From positions 10,135,261-10,199,260 of the forward strand of contig NC_019866.2 in the NCBI RefSeq assembly GCF_002234675.1: a stretch of 64,000 nt of DNA, written 5' to 3'. A program made the position numbers and the translations under genes. Below are positions 40,189 to 53,149 of the stretch, in pieces (position 1 is the first letter of the stretch; each line of letters begins with the position of its first letter). The DNA is from Oryzias latipes. Taxonomy: Eukaryota > Chordata > Actinopteri > Beloniformes > Adrianichthyidae. The notes beneath the pieces are model-generated. The model was not told the DNA's origin. It worked only from the letters and a program-made list of their open reading frames with translations, and ran no database searches.

Positions 40189-43100
40189 TTACATCCTCTG
40201 GATCTCAAAAAGGCGGACGTCAGTGTCATACCAGATGGGAGGATCCACATTGCTAGACAAACAGAGAAAGCTGGTTTTAGTTTTAAAGGGGTTGGATTCT
40301 TGTCTGAGCTGCCATTATTACGCCCAACTTACCGCAAGTAAACAACACCCCACATGTAGGTACGAAACCACATGGCGGTCCCAGCGTTGGCCTGATACTT
40401 TCTGATGAGGATGGGGTGAGGAACTGGCAGCAGGCCCACTAATGTGCCGTGCTGAAGGAACTTCAGGATCTCAGATTCATCTGTTAGGCCTCTGCAGGAA
40501 AACACAGCTCGCTTAAAGTAATCTGGAGATGTGTTATGAGAGTTTGGAAAAAGTGCATCAATCTAAAGAATCAAATTAAACACCAACTTGTCGATGCAGA
40601 TCTTTTCCACTTGTGGGACTAGCACTTGCAGAAGACGCATGATAGTCTGCAAGGGTAGCTTGCACTTCCAAGAGAGGACCTGGAAAAAAAAATACATAGA
40701 AATTAGCTTCATGACACTAATTGAAAAAATACTGAAGCAGAGAAAACTGACCCATTCTGGCGTGGGAGCCCATAATGACGCCGAGGACGCACTCGACAAA
40801 CGCCTTCTTTGCATTTCTGCTTCAGTGTAGAAAACATCCTGAGAACGAGGGAAAATAAAATCAACATACATACTTATGAGTCAGCACGTTAATTCAACAA
40901 AGACACACATACTTCCATGTCTCTGCCAGAGTTGGACTCTGTGTCGCTTGTTCCAGCAGCTGCACTTAGGTCTGACTGGACCGGCTGTGGGGAATCGGTC
41001 TTTGGAACTGAAACCATGGTGCCATCCTCTGACACCTGGGACTTCTCCGTCAGCTTATCAATAGCTGAAAAACATCAGGAAAGATGGTACTCTATTATTT
41101 ATTTATTTTTCATAACCAACACGGAGAATTTGTACTCATCAAATTGTAATCTTGGAAAATGTATGTTAGATTCACAAAAGCTGCTGTTGATTTTTTATGT
41201 TGCAGCTAAACACATCTGTTCTTCCTCTGACCTGAGGAGCATCACCTTCTTCAGTTGCACTGAGCAAAAAGTCTCTACAGAGACGGGACAATGTTTTTCC
41301 TTCAACCTGCTGTTGCCTTATTTCCAGCTATGCACAGAAAAAATGTCCAATATGTTAGCCAATTTTAGAGCCAAAGTGGCTTTAATATTCATTTCCATCA
41401 GTAGGTGTCAATGGATTAACTTCAGTCATATTACAAAACAACCTATCATATTATAAGTACAGAACAACATTTTTTTCTGTATAGAAATGGAAAAATGTGA
41501 AATGGAGATTTATTCTCTTGTGAGTTAATTTAATGGTAAATGTTCGGGTACAACTGCTTGCTGCATCCCAAAGCTGTCCAATGTAAACATTACAAAACGT
41601 TACATGAAATATCACAAAAAAACACTTTAGTGATGTGTCAAGACAGAAACGCTTTTAGGAAAAATTGATTCTAAAATTTCAGCTTTTTTAAATTGTTAAA
41701 GCAAGCCGGTAGTAAATACAGCAGGGTTTTTTTCTCCTGTCATTTAAAAACATGACAAACGCACACATAATGTGTTTTTTTTTCAAATATATAGTAAATA
41801 CAATACAAAAAAAAAAAAAACTAACAAAAGAAGAAAGAAATCCATACACCAAACAGCACATAATCATACCTGGTATAGCAACCAGACTGGCCTTCAGGGT
41901 GCCGGGCTCTGCTGGCACCGCAGGGCGTGAACCCTCCATGGAGACAGTCTCTTGGGAGTTTGTGCGAGAAATTAAATCTGGCGACTTCTTCTTTTTTTGC
42001 AAAGCCTTTTGGATCGAGGCAGGGTCAGAGGCCAGGTTGGCCAGCTGGTGAAATACATTCCTCTTGCGGATGATGGCGTACACCAAATTACAGTTTCCTG
42101 ATAGTGACAGACATTTTATGAGTGGAAAAATAACAAATCTGGCATATTTCTAATATTTTTTTATACCATCAAACTGGTACTGAATAATGTTGTTGAACGT
42201 CTCAAGAAGGAAGAAGACGAGATGATGGTTCTGGGCTGTGGAAAACAGGTACCAGGAGGTGGAAAAAGCCTCCAGCAGGTGGAGCAATTTGTTGGCCGCA
42301 ACCATAGACAAGCTCTTCAAATAAGGAGAAACTAAAAAGAAATGTGTTAAATAAGGGTCTTGTATTGAAAAATAAGCAACAAATTGATCTAACAGGATGA
42401 AAAATGTGCTCCAGAAATAAAGTATTTACCATTTACAATAATGGTGAGAAGGCAGTCATAGAGAGGCTGGAGTCGCTGGTGGCCCGTAGTGATTATCTTG
42501 TGAAACACCTAGAAAGCAAACAGTGACAGCTGTGAGAGTGACTTGTGCTTTAACAAGGCTGTATCCAACTAAACGGGCAGCGGTGTGTCTCACCACGATG
42601 AGCAGGTCAGCATGGGTGCCTGTGAACACTGGGATGTCCATGGGGACATGCAGGGAGTACGGCTTATTCAAGCGCACCCCAAAGTTTCTCTCGCCACTCA
42701 GCAAGAGCAAAATGAAAACACCGATGTGCATGAGTCCCACACGGGCTGCAGAAGGAGCCATCAAAGGAAAGGTTAATTCATTTTTTTGTCTGGTCAAAAT
42801 TATATTTGATGAAATGATGTGCGAGAGGAGGCCCACATTGATCGGCCCTGGCATCGTTAAGATAGTAAAGGATAGGGACCAGAATGTCGAGGACGTCGCT
42901 GCTCTTCAGGACGAAAAACAAGAACTTCTGTGAAAAGTACGCAAACAGCACTGGGTTACTTATAGAAATCAAAATCTTTGATGATTCTCATTTTATTTGA
43001 GTTCTGTTTAACCTTATTAAAGTCACAAAGCTTCCAGAAGAGCACCAGCAGCTCCTGGTGGAACTGGATCTTCTTGGTGGAGTTTGGCAGATAAGTCTGA

Positions 43101-46100
43101 GTGAGCGGATTGGTCAGCAGACGAGCAAGTCCCTTCAGTACAAAGTCAAAGTCCTAAAAGTGGAACACAAAAATACTTTGAACAAGTGACATTCATCCCC
43201 TGTCTATATTTTTTCCTCTTCATATAAAAATAATATTAAACCTACTTCCTCTCTGTGAATTCTTGACAAATAATTCACAAACAGGTTTTCCGGCCCTGTA
43301 GGCTGCACATACAGATGGTTACTGTAAAGCACTGAAAAGTCGATAAGATGGCGACTTCTGCTGTGCTATACCTCCTGCTCCTCAATGCTGGACGTAGAGG
43401 CAGGCGGTTGGGGAGCCCCTGCGTCATGCTCCAGCGTCACAATGAGAATCTGAACGGCCTGCTCCACCAGCTGCTCCCTGTAGTCCGAGAAGAGCAGGTG
43501 GTTGTACGGGATGCCGTAGCCCACGGGATCGTAAGCGCACACCACATTGAGCAATGACGTAAACAGAGGCAATGCATGTCTGTGGAGAAAAAAGGTACAA
43601 AGTGGGAATCCGTCACTTTTCATGTTTTTTGTATCAACTCCTTAAGGTTAGGGCTGACTTTCACCTAAAAGCACACAGTTGTTCTAGAGTGTTTCATATG
43701 TAACATCAGGGGTCACCAGCCCTGTTCCTCGTAGGCTACCGCCCAGCCTGTTTTGCAGATAACCCTGCTTCAGTAGATGCTGATTAGCTGGATTGAATCA
43801 GCCCAGTTTCTGATTGACCCAACACACCTGATCCAGGTGAGCAGCAATAACTGAAGCCCACGAGGAACAGGGTTGGTGACCCTTGATCTAGAGGAACAAG
43901 GCAATTGTCCATTTCATTACCGATTTTCAGCAGAGCAGAAGAACGTCACCCAGGGGTTGAGGACGGTGTTGTCCGATGCAGGGGGCAGATACATGGTCTC
44001 CGAGAAGCAGGTCAGTAACAATCTCAACAGTTCTGTCCTGCATGCAGGTTAGAAAAGCATGAAGTCAGAGAGAAGGAAAAAACAAAACAAAACAAAGACG
44101 AGGGAATTTGATGATGCAGATTTTGCAGCTGCAGAAAACCGTCTGACTCACCGATTCAAGTCGTGGATATAGTTGAGAGGCGGAGACTGTGCAAAACCCA
44201 CCCCCGCTTCCCAGATGTATTCACAGCTGTCTATAGACTGCATGCTCTCTACTGAATCCTGTCCAATCAGAAAAAAAGTGTTTTTTTTAATCATCTGACG
44301 ATAATTGTGTTGTTGTTTTTTTTACATGTTCTTGTGGCATTTTTCTGATGGAGGACATATATATAGAAAAGTGTGCTTAAAAGTTCATGTCTGTTTATTT
44401 TTTTACTCATATTGTTGTGAATCAGTGGCAGATAAAAAAAATAGTTTTAAAAAAAGAGCCTTTTTGGGATGTCGAAAATATGCTTGGTGAACCACAAGCT
44501 CCCTGCTCTGCTCCATTGTGATGCATCCACTAGTGGACAAATAGGACCTTGTACATCTTCATTTTCCTCGTCTGAGCTGGTATCAAACTCAGAACTGTAC
44601 GGCTGGATAGCTCCAGTATTGCTCACCATTTTTGTTGCAATGTCAACAAAAATGGCAAAGCCTGTAAAAAGAGAGATTTCTGAGCAACAGGGAGGGGAAG
44701 GCGCATTCCCGCCAAAAAATCAGAAGCAGATTTCTAGTGAACTACTGCCACTCTGAAGAAACTATGTCCTAACAACAGAAAAACCTTTTGAGTTGGCCTA
44801 AAAATGGCATAATCATAATCATAATTAAAAGACCACTCGGAACACTTTTGAAATAGATCAAAAGATTATCAGAGTGGGCTTTGAGTTTATTATTTTGGTA
44901 AATGTCTACATTCCAGTAAATAATAAAATTCAAAAACCCTATATATTCACTAGGAAGTCAAAAATGTACATGTACTGCATTCCTGTCATACCTAGAAAGG
45001 AAGATTTCTTCCTGGTGTGACTGACCGTAAATCCTTTTCTATTTTGTTCCTTCAGTCAAACTTGAGAGTCAGGTTAGTCAGGCAAGCACATAACAGGAAG
45101 GAAACAGATCCCAGGCAAACATGGACCAAACCTTAAATCAACAAGTTACTGTAAGCTTGAGAAAGAAGTCGACATCTCGCTGCAGCCTGTCACTGACAGT
45201 TCCTTTGCTGGAAGGTGGTGAGATGACACATGAATGGCAGTGGACAGCAGAGTGTCAGGACACTGAATACTCACTGGGCCTCTCTTGTGGCTGTGCACAG
45301 TGAAGTCAGGGCAAAAGAGGAGGTCAGCAACAGCCAGGAGAAGCAATTCAGCCAGCGGTCGAGCTCCATCATCTTCTTCCAACTCATTCATCTGAAAATA
45401 AAGGACAAGAGGGATGAGTTGAATGTGAAAAACAAAAACAGCAGCAGGATGGTTCGCTAAAATGCTTAAATGACCCTGTTACATCCCCACAAATGCATTT
45501 TTTAAGGCCAATGATCCACTGAAAACAAATATTTAAATTTGAGGAAAGACCAGCCTTAAAGGGACGATGGGCCTAAATTCAGTATCTCTAAATACAGAAA
45601 CTGATACCACAATGAAATTCCAAAAAGCTAAAAGAACACGAGGTTTGCAAAGTTGAGCTCAAAAATATAAAAATTCGTCCTAAATTTCAGGTAAATCCTC
45701 AAAAAACAGTCATTCGAAATAAACCCAATTTGTTAAACAGTCATCACAAATAACTAAAATTATTTCCAGCTATGCAAAGAAAAATTTCCAATATGTTAGC
45801 CAATTTTAGAGCCATAGTGGCTTTAATGTTCATTTGCATTAGTAGATGTCATTGGATTAACTTCAGTCATATTACAAAACAACCTATCCTCTTATAAGTA
45901 TAGAACAACATTTATTTCTGTATAGAAATGGAAAAATGTCAAAATGGAGATTTATTCTCTTGTGAGTTAATTTATTGGTAAATATTTAGGTACAACTGCC
46001 TGCTACAAGAGCCAGAGTGCATCCCAAAGCTGTCCAATGTAAACATTACAAAATGTTACATGAAATATCACAAAAAACACTTTAATGCTGTGTCAATACA

Positions 46101-48238
46101 GAAACATAAACAAAACTCTTTTTTGGCTTTTTTTTTTTTTAATTGTAATAGCATTCAAGAAATTCTGCATAAAAAACTTTCTAATTGTCTTGGTTTCTAC
46201 ACTTAACATAATGTGACCCCCCCCCCCCCACACTCACCCCAGCCCGCCCAGCACCGGGCACGGTCGACCAGAAGAATCCTCTCCAGTCCTGGTCTTCAAA
46301 GATGTAGGGAAGAATCCTAGTTAGGATCCGAGTGCAGTTCAGGACTACTTGCCTCTCCCTCTCAGAGGGGCAGCCAGACTCTGCTGCCTGCACCAGCTTC
46401 TCAACAGCCTGGGCAAACAGAACACAATGGTTGAAAAAAAAAGAACAGGGTAAGGGATCATATCTGCCGAAGTTGGGTCAAGTGGTATTAATTGATTGTA
46501 GGATTTGAATTTTGTGTTGCAGGATGCAATGTCCATCCAGAAAATTGATTTGTTTTTCCTTTCCATTAAAGTCCCACTCCAATTATTTTTTTGATCCATC
46601 GTAAAAGCGTTCCAGTGGTCTTTTAATTCTGATTATGCTGTTTTTAGTCAAAATGTAAAAAAATCTTAACTGTTTTCTAGTACATAGTTTTTGCAGAGCA
46701 GCAGGAGTTTACTAGAAATTCGCCTCTTGAGTCGTGGGCGGGACTGTTGGCACAGGGTGAGCCCACCCCCATTCCCCATCATCCATCTGTTTACATGCTT
46801 TCCCTCACAACCCTAACCTAACTTTACCGGTGAAACAAAAATAGAGGAGCTATCCAGCCATAGTGCTTTGAGCCAGATCCCAGCTCTGAAGAGGAAAAGG
46901 AAAGCTCACATGGATTTATTTTGTCTGCTAGTGGATGCATCAGAATGGAGCACAGCAGGGAGCTTGTGGCCTGCCCATTGTAGCACCGGCATCACTGCTA
47001 CAGCCTTTCTTGGTCTGCTCATGATTTACAGTGATATGAATATTTATACATCTTCCATCATGAGACTGAAACTGGCACAAGAACATGCTAAAATCAGCTA
47101 TTTTTTTTCACATCAGAATGGGCCTTCGGGTTCAGTACTTGAATCACAAAAATAATTGTTTTTGTTGTTTTTTAAGTCAGAATTAAATATTTAAATTTCT
47201 TTAATAATTTCATGTGTGAAAATGGTAATGAAGTCTTGTAAGTAAATATAGCTTCAAGGGCTTTATCAAATTATCCACTTCACCCCTGCCGTCTGTTTTG
47301 TCTCTAATGGGCAGCTCCAAGCTTGGAGCAAGAAACAGGAAGCAAAGAGAAAGGAAGGGACTCTATTGTTTTCTCTGGAAATCTGTACAAGGCTAAAACA
47401 AACAAAAAACAACAAGGAAAAAAAACTGTCCAACTTGTGAATATATTAACACAACTTTTGTGGGTGTATTTAACCACAGAAAAGGGGTAGTCACTCCGTG
47501 TGTACCTTGTAACAGAGGGTTGCTAAGTTAGACGGGGACTCCTCTCTCACAGCTCGGATCTCAGCTGCTGGCACCAGTGCAAAAACATCCTGGACTGTGG
47601 TGGTGGCGTCTGTCCAGAACTGATCCCAGAATGCATCGTCTGTGGCTTCCACTGGCTGTGGAAAAAGATCAAACATGTTGTTGTTTTTTTCTCCACTGAA
47701 TTGTTTCGTTAGGGTTTTCGTTTTACACGGATCTTTCAGAATGAATCAGTGCACGCAGGTGCGCTAATGGAAATGTAAACATGCACGCTTGTTCTGGTGG
47801 CTGTGCGCGTATAAGCAAACGTCTTTATTCCAGGACTTACGTCATCAGCAATGATTTTGCGAAAAGCCACCATGTATTAATGTCGAAACTAAATCCGTTT
47901 GAATAAATGGTTAGGGTGCATCCCAGAACCGACGACCCTTTAATCCGATTAATACCTAAGAAACGCGCATTTTAAAATGTGAATATAGCAGAATATCATC
48001 CTGGAATATGCAGTACTGCACATCCATTTAAAGAAGGTACGCCACATAAAGCTGTTGGTTTTTTTGTTGTTGCCACCACAACCGCATCTTCTTGGTGATG
48101 CTCCCTGGATGCGCTCACCAGCTCTGCGTATTGATCATGTCGCTCCGCTCAGAAACACGGGGGCGCCTTTACCTGTGTTTTGGTCGTCAGCTGGATCACT
48201 GCCTTCCTGAAATTCAGCTTAGAATCACTGCTGCCCAT
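40189..48238 (-). CDS. hid1: HID1, Golgi protein for dense-core vesicle formation
   Basis: Nineteen coding exons on the minus strand, all in phase, give 800 residues (human HID1, 788): 48173-48238, 47506-47655, 46238-46408, 45275-45391, 44152-44258, 43921-44037, 43372-43579, 43246-43302, 43013-43153, 42837-42927, 42594-42745, 42430-42508, 42167-42331, 41870-42097, 40913-41064, 40752-40838, 40588-40679, 40333-40491, 40189-40252. It starts MGSSDSKLNFRKAVIQLTTK, with Gly2 as N-myristoylation site. Strongly conserved blocks include FWSTVPGAGR, YDPVGYGIPYNHLLFSDYRE, FFVLKSSDVLDILVPIL and the C-terminus WFRTYMWGVVYLR..DPPIWYDTDVRLFEIQR. HID1 is a peripheral trans-Golgi protein needed for dense-core vesicle biogenesis. 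The most divergent stretch (about residues 590-700, low complexity) is also variable in other species. Introns hold several repeats listed separately. Confidence 0.97.
41318..41703 (+). repeat. Dispersed repeat of about 390 bp in a hid1 intron, copy 1
   Basis: Begins ttatttccagctatgcacag and runs through catcccaaagctgtccaatg to an A/T-rich end. The same sequence in the same orientation, roughly 90% identical by eye, lies at 45760-46153 in another hid1 intron. No terminal repeats, target duplication or coding frame were seen, so its class is unknown. Confidence 0.75.
43707..43885. mobile_element. hAT-like MITE
   Basis: Inverted ends: caggggtcaccagccctgtt at left, and the complement of aacagggttggtgacccttg at right. 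The inner part (cacacctgatccaggtgagc) is shared with the MITE at 8459-8637. It sits within the hid1 intron between 43580 and 43920. A clean 8-bp duplication was not found. Confidence 0.65.
44310..44885. mobile_element. Non-autonomous TIR element, copy B
   Basis: The left part (acatgttcttgtggcatttt, gatggaggacatatata) matches copy A at 7532-8213. The right end (gatcaaaagattatcagagt then gggcttt) is the inverted counterpart of the start of copy C at 46568. It lies in the hid1 intron 44259-45274. This copy lacks the LINE insertion seen in copy A. Confidence 0.55.
45760..46153 (+). repeat. Dispersed repeat of about 390 bp in a hid1 intron, copy 2
   Basis: Direct repeat of 41318-41703 in the same orientation. 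It differs by scattered substitutions and small indels, such as an extra 15 bases near 46004 (caagagccagagtgc). Confidence 0.75.
46568..47100. mobile_element. Non-autonomous TIR element, copy C (inverted relative to A and B)
   Basis: It starts aaagtcccactccaattatt, the inverted complement of the right end of copy B. It ends near ctggcacaagaacatgctaa, the complement of the acatgttcttgtgg segment of copies A and B. Between lie less AT-rich bases that read VDASEWSTAGSLW on the plus strand; copy B has VDASQWSRAGSLW on the minus strand. It lies in the hid1 intron 46409-47505. Confidence 0.55.
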
Positions 48239-49545
48239 TGCTGCTGCTTTCTCTCAGGCGTTAAGGTCCGCAGCTACTGAGAAGAAGAAGCCTGATAATC
48301 TCACCTCCGTCGTGCGCAGCCGTCGTTGGCGGAGGCGTTAGTTTAAACTATTGGCTGGCTGGACACACCGGCTGGGTGTAACTTCCGGGTGACGATTCGC
48401 CTTATAAGATGAACTGTTTATAGTAATATTAACATGCACACACACAAAATAATTCAAACTTTGGGCAAATATTTATTTGTGCTGGCAATCCAGTCTAAGA
48501 AATATTAGTCAGAGAGGTTTGATAAAGAAATATGACATGTATTCAACATTGTACAGATGTAATAAAATACAATTTTACTTAAGTTAAACGGAACAAGATG
48601 TATACTGTATATACCACTGTCATTTATTATATTTATTAATATGTCTAATTATTCTTAGTTTGATAGGTCATTGTATGAATGTATAACCGATGGTTGTAAT
48701 GTTTTTTAATTCTTATTTGATTGTTTGAAATAAACCATTTCAATACAAAAATTAAAAAAAAAGTCATGCTGCCTTTACGTACTACTCACAAGGTTCCCGA
48801 TTCAACCAATTTAATTGTTTTAATTGCATACATCTATCGAAATAAAGTACATTTCTAAATGAAGATACTACCTATGTAATATTGCTTATTTTATTTAATC
48901 TACTAATAATGTGTTTTTAAAAGCTGTTGCCTTGACGTAATAGGTTCCAGAAAACCCGAAGGCCTTAAAAGCACCATGGTCTGCGCAGCCGCAGTAACAT
49001 GTAAACACAACCGTTGCAGACGAGTGTTGCTATCAGATGATAGTACCATTAGCTAGAGCGCTTTTGTTATTGTGTAATAGACTTTTTATCTTTATTTATA
49101 CATTTTATATATAGAAAAGTTAAGTACACAGTAACGCAGTTTAAGAATTAATGGATAATGTATCAGTGAGCGAGTGATGTCAAATCAAAAGGCAGTGTTG
49201 TTGTTGGCTCGTGATAGTTAGCATTAGCTTAACCAATGACAAAGCGGAGCTCTGGTTTGGTATCTAGCTAGCACGAAAACGTTGTTAGTTATCAGTTTAG
49301 GTGCTATTTAACGCCATTTCCCGAGTATTTTTCTTTCTTGTGGTTATTAAATCATTTGTGACACCCGACAAAGAAAAATGAATCACGGTATCCCGTCATT
49401 ATTTACGTAATTGGGTAGTAGTAGTTTGGCTAAAGAGATAGGCCATGAATTGACACCTCGTTGTTGTCTTACAAAAAGAAAACTGCCGAGCATATATAAG
49501 CAGATCTGAACAAAAGAAAATAAGAAGATCCTAAAAGGTATTTTC
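48239..49545. other. Divergent intergenic region between hid1 and fam104a
   Basis: The left 120 bp are CpG-rich with NRF1-like tgcgca cores (gtgcgcagccg near 48313) and should be the hid1 promoter and leader. A second tgcgcagccg core lies near 48985 on the fam104a side. Between them is AT-rich sequence in which I see no gene. Upstream noncoding exons of fam104a may lie after 49000. Confidence 0.5.
49493..49500 (+). promoter_or_regulatory. TATA box candidate before fam104a
   Basis: TATATAAG lies 46 bp before the fam104a start codon. If used, the 5' UTR would be only about 20 nt. Related mammalian genes often start further upstream, so this could also be a minor promoter or part of an exon. 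Confidence 0.35.
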
Positions 49546-51571
49546 ATGTTGACTGAAAGCAGGTAAGAGAAGTTTACACTATTTATATATAGATGTGTTT
49601 TATACAGTGCACTCAGTTTAAAATTCGGTTATTTATTCACACCTAGGCGTGGCTTTGTTTTGTAAAAAATAAATAAAGAGTATGACGGATTATGTCAAAT
49701 CCATATATATATGTCCGTTTTATAATTGGAAAGTTTTAATCTTTTTGGCTAGCTAATGGCACAACAGCTGACTAGCTTGTTTCCGATCCGTCAATGGCGA
49801 CTATGCTTCTGTTTTTGTGGAGCGCTGCTTACAGGCTTCTGTTGCGTTATCTAAAAGCTTTGGCACAAGCAGATAAGAGTGAATTATGGCCGTTTGGGTA
49901 TGAAACAGTGTTTTAAATCTACACATCTCTTTAAATTTTACTGTGTCTTTAGATTACACAGTAAAATAAAGTTTTTTTATTATTAGTTTATATTTAGAGT
50001 GATCTGTCTTGAATGTCAGCAGCACATGAGAGATATAAGAAAATAAAGAGTGAACATTTAAAAAATGATGACTAACACTATAAAGGTGCATAATGGAAGA
50101 AAATCCCAAACATGGATTAATATGAATGCAGTGATCCAGATTGGATGTCTGTGGTGTAAACGTTTAGATTGAGTTTAAAATATTACATCTTGAGAGCAAT
50201 TTTGACATAATTGAGTGGCTGCAAAGTTGAAGCGTCTGTTCGCGTCAGATTGAACATGGGGCACTAATAGCTGGTAAATGTGGTATAAAAACTTGTGGCT
50301 TTGTTTAGATTATATAAGAAGCAGATCAGTCATTCAGTGAATATATCCGTGACCACTAATCCATGCAGTACAGCATAAAGTTAGCGTTTTCTCTTGCATT
50401 TGTTGATTTTAAATAGAATGTTGTTGTGGTGTTGGCTAGTTAATATGTCTACATGTTTTTACCAATACAGGAAACGACAGCACAGTGGTGGCAATGAGCA
50501 CAGTGACCACCTGGTGCCTCAAGCCAAAAGGCAAAGCAGAGCTCATCCTCTTTCCCCGGAGCCAGGGCGAGATGCGTGGGACTCTGAGGTAACTGGTGTA
50601 ACCCAATAACTAAAACCAGAAAAAAGGAAATCGTCTACCCCATTGAGTCCACTTTTAGCTCTGCAGTCCTAACATTATATTATTGATGCATTTCATGTTA
50701 CATTTTATATATTTTTTAAAAACCTTCATACACAAATGTTTGGCCCCAGAACAAGAGCTGTATTTGTGACCAGGTTAAGAGTTGGTGAGCAACTTTTATC
50801 AGTTTTTTTATTGAGAACATGTAGCTGTGGAATATTATTTAAATTCAAGTATTTTGGGATGACTAAATTACAAAATAAGTCTATACCTGCACAAAGGTAT
50901 GACAAAAAAAATCAATAGTACCTAAGACTTTTCTGAAAATCAACATCTAGTCAAACATGGATTTTAAATTATTTAGTTCAACAATGCCTGATTGTCATTG
51001 CATCATTGAAATTTTGTTGTTGTTTTTTTTCATTAACAAAGGGGTATAAACAGTTTGATCAATGTCTCTAATCTTATCTACCGCAGGTATTTTTACTTTA
51101 AATGAATTAATGTTTCTTTTTTCTCTATGTGACAGCTAAAATGTATGATAGTTGCTCTATATTTACAAAAAAGATTGGAGTTAGAAAGTAGAACACACTA
51201 GCTTTTAATCTTTGTTTTATTATGCAAATAAAAATGAAATATCAATGAGATTAGTTTTTTCTTTTATTTTAACTTGCGTGAGTTTTTTGGGACTTGTTAG
51301 ATTTTACAATTTGAATGAAAATGATTAATTGAGTCCTGACTTTTGATGTCAACAGTCATCCAACAGTGAGAGCAACAGCAGCAGCATCAACAGTCCAGAA
51401 CATGCAGCAGGCAGTCGGTGTGCCGTGGGCCCCTGCAGTCCCCTCGGCTTTGGTACCGCTTCAGAGGCGCTCGGTCTGACCAGCCAGGCGTCATACCTGC
51501 AGATCAACCGCATCCTCAGGGAGGCCCACTTCTACAGCCTTCAAAGCCGAGGTCAGCTCAGAGACACGTGA
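49546..51571 (+). CDS. fam104a: FAM104A / VCF1, VCP(p97) nuclear cofactor
   Basis: Three coding exons (49546-49562, 50471-50588, 51356-51571) give 116 residues. The first reads MLTES and ends inside an Arg codon, completing MLTESRKRQHSGGNE; human FAM104A has MLTESRKRRRNGNEE. A basic stretch with a likely nuclear signal (QAKRQSR) follows. Then come a Ser/Asn-rich acidic stretch (DSESSNSESNSSSINSPE) and a C-terminal helix, LQINRILREAHFYSLQSRG. That helix is the conserved segment reported to bind the VCP N-domain and promote its nuclear import. The human long form has an extra N-terminus from an upstream exon, which I did not find. Both junctions keep phase. Confidence 0.93.
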
Positions 51572-53135
51572 TAGGATAAAGAAAAAATGTCCCTCAGTCA
51601 GCCGCCAAAGGACTGATGCTCTGAAGCATGTCACAGCATCACATGCTGAATCCCGTCACTCGGCTCCTGTTACAGCAAAGATGTGTATGCAGAGGCCAAC
51701 ATCTGGTCGGGTGTCAGCAGACAGAGATTTTCAGTTTAGCAATAAAACTGACACCTGTGATCATCTTGAAACAATCTCTGCTCCCCTTGTTTTTTTGACC
51801 AGCCATGTTTACTTGCTGCATCGGGAGCCTCATTGGGACTGATGGACGAGCAGACATAGTGTTTTGTCTTAAATGTTTTATTATGAGCTGCTTAAGTAGC
51901 ACAAACCCAGCTTTTTAGGTCGTTTAGTGGGACTTTAGTCATAATAGTTGGTACCTGGGTTTCATAATGCAAAATGTAAAGCAGATTCCTGCATGTGTGT
52001 GGACCAGTCTCAGGGAGAGCATTCTCATGTCTTGGATTGCTCATTTCCTGTCATACTCTAACAGGGACTCCCCTAAAAGAAGCTGGAAGCCCCCAAATGG
52101 TAGCTTGGGTAGGGGGGTGGGGAGTCTTTTTCTTAGTTAGGTGTCATTAGAACAATAGATTTGAGATACAAGTGAGCATAGGATTTGGTCTTAGACAGGG
52201 TTTTAAGCCACTAGCTTAGCAAGGCAGACCATTTTTTATCACGTTTTCTCCACCATCAGCAAAACTTAAGAGTTTCTTGCATCTAAATGTCAAAAATACA
52301 AACCTTTAAGGCAAACCTGATGACTAAAATATGATTTTTAATTCTTTCTTTTTTTTTTTAAATCCTAGCCATGGTTTAAAATCAATATCATGAACTAGTA
52401 AGAACCTCTTGTTGCCTTATAACCTAATGGGGGGGCTATGTGACAGAACTCTTCTCTCAGGGTCATCACCACACTGTAGACTGTCCGATGGAAAAAGGCA
52501 GCACCACATTACTGCTTGTAGATCCTGAAAGAAGTCAACCAAAATAAGAGCGACAAAGATGAAACATTTTGATCCTAAAGATAATACAAGTTGGTTTTTG
52601 CCTCTTTTTTTTAATTATTATTTTGATCAGCAATCATGGAAAAAGCACAATATATTCAATGCAAGAAAATGTGTTTCAATCTTGAGAAAAAGAAAATTAT
52701 TTTGTCATTTAAAGCAGCATTTTTTTTTTACCCTGTAGCTCTTTCTTTCCTCTCACAAAGCTGACACAATGTGCTTTTGACAATGATTATATGTGCTTTA
52801 ACTTCTTTTTTTTTACTTTTAAGGTCTGTTCTTTTATTTTGACTTCATTATAGTGTGAAAAAAAGTTTAAACCACGTGGGAACAACAACAATTTCAAAGA
52901 TAAGAACAAAACTGCTTCAACCTTTAGAAATCACCTGAACTTATCAAAGTAATGATCTGTAGTTGGTTTAAAATGACCAAAAGTCTAAAAAGCCGAGAAC
53001 TCTCTAGAATAAAAGCTTATTTTTACCGACCAGTGCCACAAAAGTCACTCCCATTATTGAAATTTGTTATTTTTCTTAACCAAATTCACACTGAAGGCGT
53101 GTTGATTCCCAAACTGCTGCTGTTACCAGATGATT

Positions 53136-53149
53136 CCACTAGAGGGCAC
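53136..53149 (+). promoter_or_regulatory. CTCF-like motif (exact consensus)
   Basis: CCACTAGAGGGCAC matches CCACYAGRKGGCRS at all 14 positions. It lies within the presumed 3' UTR of fam104a, at the edge of the gene-free right part of the window. Confidence 0.55.

Noticed and set aside
44447-44629. Small acidic protein (SSDEENEDVQGP..)
   Set aside because: It lies inside a repeated non-autonomous element and recurs only as part of that repeat; there is no evidence that it is translated.
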